From Treponema sp. (GTDB lineage: Bacteria; Spirochaetota; Spirochaetia; Treponematales; Breznakiellaceae): a DNA stretch of 11,978 nt. Below are positions 1 through 5,878 of this stretch, piece by piece. Location: contig JAISRD010000210.1 in NCBI GenBank assembly GCA_031273835.1, positions 1 through 11,978 of the forward strand, given 5' to 3'. Position 1 is the stretch's first letter; each line of letters begins with the position of its first letter. The notes beneath the pieces were generated by a model that was not told the origin of the DNA, searched no databases, and worked only from the letters and a program-made list of their open reading frames with translations. Position numbers and translations under genes: made by a program.

Positions 1-261
1 GCGGACGAGACGGGGTGGAAACGGCGGATGAATAAACACCGGGAAGCGATAGAAATGGTGGCATCCTTCAGAGTACCCGAACAAAAAGACGCGTAAAATC
101 TTTCAGCGAGGATGAAGGAATGGGGGAACCGATGGATGGAACGGTTCTGGAGCATCTTGGCGACTTGTACGCAGCAGGGAAGGCCGGTTATTGAATATCT
201 GTATGTCTGCGTTTATTCCAGGTTGAATAATCTTGTTTCACCATCACTGTTACAAGCATGA
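1..261 (+). pseudogene. IS66-family transposase remnant (C-terminal part, frameshifted)
   Basis: The first codons read ADETGWK; DETGW is the conserved motif around the first catalytic Asp of IS66-family DDE transposases. That frame stops at TAA 94-96. The same frame after the stop (from ATG 112) encodes RWMERFWSILATC followed by QQGRPVIEYL and a PSLL tail ending at TGA 259-261, which matches the usual IS66 transposase C-terminus. The segment just before it (about 81-125) reads better in another frame as KRRVKSFSEDEGM, so a frameshift in the G-run near 121-126 seems likely. The roughly 200 residues normally lying between DETGW and the C-terminus are absent, implying an internal deletion. The element is therefore dead. 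The family call comes from recognised motifs, not a search; the deletion and frameshift are inferences. Confidence 0.65.
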
Positions 262-286
262 GGTATATCCTTTCTCATAATTATAT

Positions 287-300
287 CGGTGAACGGTTAC
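287..300. repeat. Probable right terminal inverted repeat of the IS66-like element
   Basis: Read inward from position 300 on the minus strand, the sequence begins GTAACCGTTCACCG. IS66-family ends commonly start with GTAA, and the distance from the transposase stop (261) to this end, 39 bases, suits the family. The left end lies outside the window, so neither the matching repeat nor the expected 8-bp target duplication (which would be 301-308) can be checked here. Confidence 0.45.
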
Positions 301-301
301 C

Positions 302-307
302 TAACAT
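302..307 (-). pseudogene. Start of a minus-strand gene apparently cut by the IS at its third codon
   Basis: Just after the DUF4160-like stop codon, the minus strand shows AGGTG, four A residues and ATG TTA, and then the proposed IS terminus begins at 300. A second gene translationally linked to the DUF4160-like gene would start at 307 and be interrupted after two codons. DUF4160 genes are often followed by a DUF2442 gene, but nothing of that protein is left here to test it. The call is inference from the ribosome-binding site and position. Confidence 0.3.
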
Positions 308-315
308 TTTTCACC

Positions 316-447
316 TCACGTTAAAGGCTCAATCTTGAAATATTTACCATCTTTTTGGATCATGTTCCAATTTTCCAGCAATTCTTCTTTGTGCAAATTA
401 GCCCATTCCATAGCAAGCCCTCCCTTCTTTATTTTCGTGTTTTTCAT
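316..447 (-). pseudogene. C-terminal fragment of a DUF4160-like protein
   Basis: On the minus strand an open frame ending at TGA 316-318 encodes WANLHKEELLENWNM, then FKIEPLT at the very end. This resembles the C-terminus of DUF4160 proteins (pattern W..lHk.ELlenW....fkIePL), which are small and often sit in toxin-antitoxin-like pairs. A full member is about 80-100 residues; here at most 43 can be read from ATG 447, or 31 from ATG 411, which has a good GGGAGGG site ahead of it. The frame closes upstream at the chrA2 stop codon, so the N-terminal half is missing. It is probably a remnant, although a small peptide starting at 411 could still be made. The family call is from memory of the pattern. 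Confidence 0.45.
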
Positions 448-489
448 GCCTTTCTCAGGTAAAATATCTTCTTTTTGTCCGTGGACCCG

Positions 490-1032
490 CTAAAACCGGA
501 AAATAAGCCCCGCAAGGCCCCCCGCGGCGATGTACACAACGGGGTGTTTTTTAAATTTGTAGATCAGACCGAAAAGTACGGTAAAAAGCAGGGCTTCCTT
601 TATCCGCAGCCCTTCATACCCTCCCCCGCCGTACAGCGACAGCTTCCATACCCCGAAACCCGCCGCGCCTATGAGCCCCGCCGCGGCGGGGCGGAGGCCC
701 GAAAAGACCGCCTGCAGGGTTTGATTTTCCTTAAACCGGGCGAGTACGCGGGCGGTGATGATAATTACCGCGATGGGTATGCTTACCAGGCCCAGGGCCG
801 CGGTGAACGCGCCGGGAATACCCGCCGCGGCAAAACCTGTCTGGGCGGCCATGTTCACCCCGATGGCCCCCGGCGAGGATTGGGCCAGGGCGAGAAAATC
901 CCCCACTTTTTCCGGGCTGAGCCAGCTGTAACGGGCGGCGAGCTCAAAGAGGAAGGGCAGCGTCGCAAGGCCGCCGCCCACGCTAAAGAGGCCTATTTTA
1001 AGGAATTCCCCGTACAGGATAAGGAGCTTCAC
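490..1032 (-). CDS. chrA: Chromate transporter subunit, short-chain CHR protein (second of pair)
   Basis: A single CHR-domain membrane protein of 180 residues. Short CHR proteins are encoded as adjacent pairs whose two halves together form a transporter of the CHR superfamily, whose known members export chromate from the cytoplasm. Visible signatures are GGGLATLP at residues 19-26 and QSSPGAIGVN at 51-60, followed by hydrophobic stretches at about 75-97, 115-130 and 145-180. The start chosen is GTG at 1030-1032, which overlaps the TGA of the upstream subunit (GTGA), a classic coupling arrangement; the longer reading from ATG 1092 would add residues lacking CHR character and overlap the partner by 64 bases. 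Third gene of the aspS-chrA-chrA unit. Chromate is the family substrate, but the natural substrate in this organism is unknown. Confidence 0.85.
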   Translation of the reverse strand: MKLLILYGEFLKIGLFSVGGGLATLPFLFELAARYSWLSPEKVGDFLALAQSSPGAIGVNMAAQTGFAAAGIPGAFTAALGLVSIPIAVIIITARVLARFKENQTLQAVFSGLRPAAAGLIGAAGFGVWKLSLYGGGGYEGLRIKEALLFTVLFGLIYKFKKHPVVYIAAGGLAGLIFRF

Positions 1033-1622
1033 GGTTTTTTCCCGCCCCTGTTCATCAAAAAACCCGCAAGCCCCGCGCCGGCCACAATCCACACCGGCGG
1101 GGGGCTTAGCAGTACGGAAAGCAGGAACGCCCCCCCAAAGATCCCGGCGCTAAAGAGGAGCCTCAAGGTCCTTCCGCGGGAAGGGCGATCTTCGCCGTCC
1201 CCCCCGGCGGGTTTCTCTTCTTTTTTGAACAATTCCAGAACAAGCTTCCGTACCGTATCGAGGACCAGGGCCCCCACGGCGACGCGTATCCCCGCAAAGG
1301 CATGCCGTACCGCTGGGTATTCCATAAAACGGCTGATAAAGAGTGAAATCACCGTCATAAACAGGACGCCGGGGAGTATAAAGGCGGCGGTGGCAAGTAT
1401 GCCCCCGGCTATACCGGCCCGTTTATAGCCCACAAAGGTGGAAATGTTTACCGCGATAATGCCGGGGGTTACCTGGGCGATGGTATAGTAATCCATCACC
1501 TCCTCCAAGGTGATCCAGCCCCTTTTTTTGATCAGCTCCCGTTCAAGAACCGGTACCATGGCGTAGCCGCCCCCGAAGGTGGAAACGCCGATTTTCAGGA
1601 AGGTCAGAAAAAGATCAATCAT
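1029..1622 (-). CDS. chrA: Chromate transporter subunit, short-chain CHR protein (first of pair)
   Basis: A 197-residue inner-membrane protein with one CHR domain. The N-terminal signature FLKIGVSTFGGGYAMVP lies at residues 8-24, and QVTPGIIAVN at 50-59 carries the conserved PG of the family. A long hydrophobic segment runs from about 70 to 98 and others from 107-121 and 155-190; a charged loop (residues 132-152, Lys/Glu/Gly-rich) separates the two hydrophobic halves. It starts with ATG 14 bases after the aspS stop, with no strong ribosome-binding site visible, and ends overlapping the GTG of the partner subunit. The two proteins share the same motif order but are well diverged, as expected for the two halves of a paired CHR transporter. 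Confidence 0.87.
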   Translation of the reverse strand: MIDLFLTFLKIGVSTFGGGYAMVPVLERELIKKRGWITLEEVMDYYTIAQVTPGIIAVNISTFVGYKRAGIAGGILATAAFILPGVLFMTVISLFISRFMEYPAVRHAFAGIRVAVGALVLDTVRKLVLELFKKEEKPAGGDGEDRPSRGRTLRLLFSAGIFGGAFLLSVLLSPPPVWIVAGAGLAGFLMNRGGKKP

Positions 1623-1636
1623 ACACGCACGGCCGG

Positions 1637-3514
1637 CTATATGGAGGGATCAGGCCCCTTGACCGCCAGATGGAGTTCATCAAGCTGTTTCCGATCCACC
1701 TCGCCGGGACAGTCGTCCATGGGGCTCACGGCGAAGGAATTTTTCGGGAAGGCTATCACTTCCTTGATGGAACTTTCCCCGGCCATGAGCATCACCAGCC
1801 GGTCAAGGCCCGGCGCTATACCGCCGTGGGGGGGGGCGCCGTACTTGAGGGCCTCGGTGAGGAAGCCGAACTTTTCCTCCGCCTCCTCCTTCCCCAGGCC
1901 CACAATCGAAAAGATACGCTTCTGTAATGCGGGATCGTGGATTCTGATTGAGCCCGAGGCCAGTTCGTGGCCGTTAAGAACCAGGTCGTAGAGGTCCCCC
2001 TTTACCGAGCCGGGATCGGCCTCAAGGCTTGCGTGGTATTGTTCCTGGGGATAGGAAAACATGTGATGGGCCGCTTCCCAGCGCCGTTCTTCTTCGTTGT
2101 ACTCGAAGAGGGGGAAGTCCAGTATCCACACAAACTCAAAGGGCCCCGGAGTTCCGTCCCCCGGCGGCACGGTAAGCCCCAGGTCCTTTCCCAGTTTGGA
2201 ACGCACCGCCCCCAGGGCGGTATTGGCGGTTTTACGTTTCCCGTCTGCCGCTATGAGTATCAGATCCCCACTGCCCGCCCCAAGGCCTCGGGCGATCTTC
2301 TCCGCCAGATCCGCGCCGCCCCCCGCCGCTCCGGTAAAGAATTTGGAGACCCCCCCTTCAAAAAGCGGCGGGGCTTCCGCGCCTCCGGAGGCCTCAAGGT
2401 TTCCCCCCCCCGGCGCACCGGCGGCCTTCATCCAGGCAAGGCCCCGGGCCCGGTATATCTTTGCGTGGGCCTCCAGTTCCTCTATCTGCCTGCGGGAATA
2501 GGGGGTCTTCATCAACCCGGCGGGAACCACCAGGGCCTTGACCGCCCCCCCCGCCGCCAGGGCGTCCTTGAAGGCCTGGAAACCGCCGGCCTCCGTAAAG
2601 GGGGCAAAGTCCCGCAGGGGAAGATCAAAGCGGAGGTCCGGCTTGTCGGTACCGTAGTTTTCCATGGCCTCGTCGTAGCTTAAGCGTTTGAAGCGGGGGG
2701 GCAGCTCAAGGCCCAGGGTCTTCTTGAACACATGGCCCAGGAGCCCCTCGGTCATGGCAAGCACATCCTCCCGTCCCACAAAACTCATCTCAATATCAAT
2801 CTGGGTAAATTCGGGCTGCCTGTCCCCACGGGCGTCCTCGTCGCGGTAACACCGGGCAATCTGGAAGTATTTATCAAAGCCCGCCGCCATAAGAAGCTGC
2901 TTGTAAAGCTGGGGCGACTGGGGAAGGGCGTAAAACTTTCCCGGATAGAGCCGGGAGGGAACCAGATAATCGCGGGCCCCTTCGGGGGTGGAACGGATAA
3001 AGGTGGGGGTTTCGATTTCATAGAAGCCCCGGGCGCTCATCCATTCCCGTACCGCGCAGGCGGTCTGGCTGCGCAGCATGATGCGCCGCTGCATCCCCCC
3101 GGAACGGAGATCCAGATAACGGTACTTGAGGCGCAGATCCTCGCCGGCGTTGGTTTCTTCCTCGATCTGAAAGGGAAGGATCTCGCAGCGGTTAAGTATG
3201 ACGAGTTTTTTTACGGCGACTTCGATTTCCCCGGTGGCCATTTCGGGGTTTACCATTGAGGCGGGCCGGGGACGGACAAGGCCCTCCAGGGCGACGCAGT
3301 ATTCATTACGGAGTTCCCCGGCGAGTTTTATCAGTTCCTCAGGCGCATCCTGATCGATCACCGTCTGGGTAATTCCGTAGCGGTCCCGCAGGTTGATAAA
3401 GATAACCCCCCCGTGATCCCTCAGGCGGTTTACCCAGCCGTTAAGGGTAACCCTTTTCCCCGCGTCCGGGCCCCGCAGTTCCCCGCAGCTGTTTGTCCGT
3501 TTATGCTGTTCCAT
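1637..3514 (-). CDS. aspS: Aspartyl-tRNA synthetase
   Basis: A 625-residue class II synthetase that charges tRNA(Asp) with aspartate in the cytoplasm. The N-terminal OB-fold anticodon-binding domain spans about residues 1-110 (GWVNRLRDHGG 26-36). Motif 2 is seen in FQIARCYRDEDARGD (217-231), with QPEFTQIDIE following at 233-242, and motif 3 in GGIAPGLDRLVML (564-576). Between motifs 2 and 3 is the bacterial GAD insertion domain. The protein is longer than the usual 585-600 residues, mainly because of a Gly/Ala/Pro-rich insertion at about 365-385. His34 in LRDHGG is the residue type seen in non-discriminating enzymes that also make Asp-tRNA(Asn). The ATG at 3514 begins MEQHKRTNSCGEL, which fits the family N-terminus; upstream in-frame sequence is antisense to gpsA. 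No Shine-Dalgarno precedes it. It heads the unit with chrA1 and chrA2. Confidence 0.96.
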   Translation of the reverse strand: MEQHKRTNSCGELRGPDAGKRVTLNGWVNRLRDHGGVIFINLRDRYGITQTVIDQDAPEELIKLAGELRNEYCVALEGLVRPRPASMVNPEMATGEIEVAVKKLVILNRCEILPFQIEEETNAGEDLRLKYRYLDLRSGGMQRRIMLRSQTACAVREWMSARGFYEIETPTFIRSTPEGARDYLVPSRLYPGKFYALPQSPQLYKQLLMAAGFDKYFQIARCYRDEDARGDRQPEFTQIDIEMSFVGREDVLAMTEGLLGHVFKKTLGLELPPRFKRLSYDEAMENYGTDKPDLRFDLPLRDFAPFTEAGGFQAFKDALAAGGAVKALVVPAGLMKTPYSRRQIEELEAHAKIYRARGLAWMKAAGAPGGGNLEASGGAEAPPLFEGGVSKFFTGAAGGGADLAEKIARGLGAGSGDLILIAADGKRKTANTALGAVRSKLGKDLGLTVPPGDGTPGPFEFVWILDFPLFEYNEEERRWEAAHHMFSYPQEQYHASLEADPGSVKGDLYDLVLNGHELASGSIRIHDPALQKRIFSIVGLGKEEAEEKFGFLTEALKYGAPPHGGIAPGLDRLVMLMAGESSIKEVIAFPKNSFAVSPMDDCPGEVDRKQLDELHLAVKGPDPSI

Positions 3515-3523
3515 AGAATCATC

Positions 3524-3529
3524 ATAATA
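3524..3529 (-). promoter_or_regulatory. Candidate -10 element for aspS
   Basis: Minus-strand TATTAT lies ten bases upstream of the aspS ATG. It predicts a transcript starting only a few bases before the start codon, and no purine-rich ribosome-binding site is present in that space. A second option, TATAGC (3531-3536 on the minus strand), would give a leader of about nine bases. No convincing -35 is seen. Confidence 0.45.
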
Positions 3530-3538
3530 TGCTATAAT
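3530..3538 (+). promoter_or_regulatory. Extended -10 promoter for gpsA
   Basis: TGCTATAAT is a perfect extended -10 (TGN plus TATAAT at 3533-3538). Six bases separate it from the gpsA ATG at 3545, so initiation about seven bases downstream of the -10 would fall on or next to the A of the start codon. There is no Shine-Dalgarno between them, which suggests a leaderless mRNA. The -35 position (about 3510-3515, TCCATA) is poor, as is usual for extended -10 promoters. Confidence 0.6.
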
Positions 3539-3544
3539 CGCCCC

Positions 3545-4666
3545 ATGCTGGTCAAGGTCGCCGTCCTGGGGGCGGGCGCCTGGGGTACTACGGTTGCCAA
3601 GGTTATCGCGGAGAAGGGTAACGACGTGGTTCTCTGGTGCTACGAAAGGGAAACGGCGGAAGATATCAATTTGAACCATGTTAATACGCGGTTTTTGCCC
3701 GGAGTCGTCCTGCCCGGCAATTTGGCGGCCCTTACCGGCATAGGCGAGGCGGCGTCGGGCAGGGAATTTATTATCCTCGCGGTCCCCTCCCTTTTCCTGC
3801 TCAATACGGCCAAGCAGCTTCTTGCGGTTCCCTCCATACGGGAAGGCGAAAGCGTTATCGGGGTAGTAACCAAGGGCTTTCTTCCCACCCCCAGGGGCCC
3901 CCGGCTGATCCTTGAAACCCTGGAGGATTATCTTCCCGGTTTTTACCGCAAATCCCTTGTGTATATAGCGGGACCCAGCCATGCGGAGGAGGTTTCACGG
4001 GGGAAGATCACGGGGCTTATCGCGGCGAGCCAGAGCGCGAAGAATTCCATACGGTTCCGCTATCTTTTGAAAAGCAGCCGTCTGCTGGTATTTGCCTCCC
4101 TGGACGTAAGGGGGGTGCAGGTTGCCGCGGCGGTAAAAAACATCATCGCCATAGCCTTCGGCATCATGGACGCCCTTAAAACAGGCGGTGTTCCCCCGCC
4201 TGAAGGGATTTCCCCCACCGGGGACTCCGCCGGCGGGACGGCGGAAGCTTCGGTGGGGGATATGTTCGGCGACGGCACCGAATCCCTGCTCCTTGCCGCC
4301 GGGCTTAACGAGATACAGGTCCTGGGGATGGCCATGGGGGCCACCCATCCTGAAACCTTTTCCTCCATCTCCGGGGTGGGGGATTTGGACGTTACCTGCC
4401 GTTCGGTATTCGGCAGAAACCGGCGCTTTGGCCGGGAAATCATTGAAAAAAACATCCTGGACCCCTTTAAGGACCTGGATGATCTTATTGAACGGATCGG
4501 TGAAGTGGGTTATCTTCCGGAAGGGGTGGCGGCCGCCAAATATGTAAAGATCCTTTCGGGAAAGCTTAAAATCAAGCTCCCCATCTGTACCGGCCTCTAT
4601 CAAATTCTCAATAAGGAAATAAGCCCGGTTGATTTCTTAAACAGTTTTTTAACGGATCTGGCTTAG
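3545..4666 (+). CDS. gpsA: NAD(P)-dependent glycerol-3-phosphate dehydrogenase
   Basis: A 373-residue cytoplasmic enzyme that reduces dihydroxyacetone phosphate to sn-glycerol 3-phosphate, the backbone for phospholipids. The Rossmann nucleotide-binding loop is GAGAWG at residues 9-14. Family motifs follow in order: VVTKG (107-111), IAGPSHAEEV (141-150), AVKN with catalytic Lys198, SGVGDLDVTC (276-285), GRNRRFG (290-296) and PEGVAAAKYV (325-334). Typical GpsA is about 330-340 residues; the extra length is an insertion at about 213-241, rich in Gly, Pro, Ser and Thr, just after the catalytic helix. The start at 3545 puts the Rossmann strand VKVAVLG at the N-terminus as expected. It is divergent from aspS across 30 bases and is followed nine bases later by a diguanylate cyclase gene, starting a four-gene cluster. 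Confidence 0.95.
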   Translation: MLVKVAVLGAGAWGTTVAKVIAEKGNDVVLWCYERETAEDINLNHVNTRFLPGVVLPGNLAALTGIGEAASGREFIILAVPSLFLLNTAKQLLAVPSIREGESVIGVVTKGFLPTPRGPRLILETLEDYLPGFYRKSLVYIAGPSHAEEVSRGKITGLIAASQSAKNSIRFRYLLKSSRLLVFASLDVRGVQVAAAVKNIIAIAFGIMDALKTGGVPPPEGISPTGDSAGGTAEASVGDMFGDGTESLLLAAGLNEIQVLGMAMGATHPETFSSISGVGDLDVTCRSVFGRNRRFGREIIEKNILDPFKDLDDLIERIGEVGYLPEGVAAAKYVKILSGKLKIKLPICTGLYQILNKEISPVDFLNSFLTDLA

Positions 4667-4675
4667 GTTGAGATA

Positions 4676-5878
4676 ATGCAGTGGACCCTTGCCCTGAATA
4701 CGATTTTCGGCTCCGCCCTCCTTCTCATTTTGATCTTTGTCAACTATATCTATAAATACAATACGGATAAGTACCAGAGCGGCATATTCCTCAAGCTCCT
4801 TGTTTTTACCTTTATCCCCATGATGATGGATTTCCTGCTGCTCCTCTTTGAGGGAAGCCCCGGAGCGGGCGTAACGTATCTTTTATACGCGATCTTAAGC
4901 GTCTATTATCTTTTCCAGATCCCCGCTTATTTTATCACCTTCCTTTTTTTGGATTATATGGTCCACAAGAACAAGAACCGCAGCGGCCTTATCAGCGCCC
5001 TGATCTGGTGCGCCGCGGCGGCCCACGGGATCATCCTTGCCTTAAACCTGCGCTGGCATTTTTATTTTTATATCACCGCGGACAATGTCCTCCGCTACGG
5101 GGAACACTATTATATACGCCTTTTTATCAGCTACCTTCCGGTGGTTTTTATCCTCCGCACCGTTATTGCCGCCTATAAACAGTTCAAACGGGGACAGACC
5201 GTCATGATCCTCGTCTTCTTCTTTTTTATCGCCGCCAGCTCGATTATCGACATGCTTATAAAAACCTCGCTGCTGATCTGGCCCTGCTTTACGGCGGCCC
5301 TGCTCTACGCGTATTTTTTTATCATACGCTCCGACTCAAAGATAGACAGCCTTACCGGATTGGGGAACCGGGCGAGCTTTAACGAATTTATAGCCATGCT
5401 TTCCGATACGGGCGGCAGATTCCTGGTCCGCCGGAGGGCGGATAAAAAAACGCCCAAACGCTTCAAACAGGTCCGGGAATCCTACGCCATTGTGATGATC
5501 GATATGGACCACTTTAAGGAAATCAACGACACCCTGGGGCATCTTGAGGGGGATAACGCCCTGCGGGACATGGCGGCGATCATCAGGGGCTGTACCAGGT
5601 CAAGCGATTTTGCCGCCCGTTACGGCGGGGATGAATTTATCCTGGCCACCAGGGCCGAATACGACGTGGAAAAACTCATGGCCCGCATCCAGGAGGCCGT
5701 CAACGCCCAGAACAGCAGGAAAACAAGGCCCTATACTTTACAGATCAGCTACGGGCATGATACCTATATTACGAATTCAGGCCAATCCATCATGGAATTC
5801 TTAAAACATATCGATCAGCTCATGTACAAGCATAAAACCGAACGCCGCCGGGCGGAGGACAGGCGGGGTTCAGCATGA
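4676..5878 (+). CDS. Membrane-bound diguanylate cyclase (GGDEF), first paralogue
   Basis: A 400-residue protein predicted to make cyclic di-GMP from two GTP at the inner membrane. About seven hydrophobic segments fill residues 5-217 as a MASE-like sensor of unknown ligand, with no separate signal peptide. The GGDEF domain starts at DSLTGLGNR (224-232), with metal-binding IDMD at 275-278, NDTLGHLEGD at 284-293 and an intact GGDEF at 317-321. The allosteric inhibitory site RxxD is present (R308-S-S-D311, five residues before the signature), so product feedback is likely. A basic insertion of about 20 residues (248-268, VRRRADKKTPKRFK and following) lies between the first helix and second strand and is absent from the paralogue downstream. 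The start is nine bases after gpsA, with a weak AGG site overlapping the gpsA stop. The stop overlaps the next ATG (ATGA). Confidence 0.93.
   Translation: MQWTLALNTIFGSALLLILIFVNYIYKYNTDKYQSGIFLKLLVFTFIPMMMDFLLLLFEGSPGAGVTYLLYAILSVYYLFQIPAYFITFLFLDYMVHKNKNRSGLISALIWCAAAAHGIILALNLRWHFYFYITADNVLRYGEHYYIRLFISYLPVVFILRTVIAAYKQFKRGQTVMILVFFFFIAASSIIDMLIKTSLLIWPCFTAALLYAYFFIIRSDSKIDSLTGLGNRASFNEFIAMLSDTGGRFLVRRRADKKTPKRFKQVRESYAIVMIDMDHFKEINDTLGHLEGDNALRDMAAIIRGCTRSSDFAARYGGDEFILATRAEYDVEKLMARIQEAVNAQNSRKTRPYTLQISYGHDTYITNSGQSIMEFLKHIDQLMYKHKTERRRAEDRRGSA
5511..5580 (+). repeat. Near-identical 70-bp core shared with the second cyclase gene (copy 1)
   Basis: This stretch, coding the HFKEINDTLGHLEGDNALRD region of the GGDEF domain, matches 6653-6722 at 69 of 70 bases by direct comparison (the difference is T5554 versus C6696). 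Sequence on either side falls off quickly, including at silent positions. Confidence 0.85.

Noticed and set aside
193..280. Short minus-strand open frame (about 21 codons) across the IS end
   Set aside because: It lies opposite the transposase remnant, is very short and has no recognisable product.
1033..1092. Earlier ATG for the second CHR subunit at 1092
   Set aside because: It would overlap the partner gene by 64 bases and add non-CHR sequence; the GTG overlapping the partner's TGA is the natural start.
475..1428. Long plus-strand open frame opposite the chrA genes
   Set aside because: It is antisense to two well-supported CHR genes, and its Arg/Pro/Gly-rich translation has no domain character; GC-rich DNA leaves such frames open by chance.
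3515..3982. N-terminal extension of AspRS to an upstream ATG
   Set aside because: The extension is antisense to gpsA and adds sequence foreign to AspRS; ATG 3514 matches the family N-terminus.
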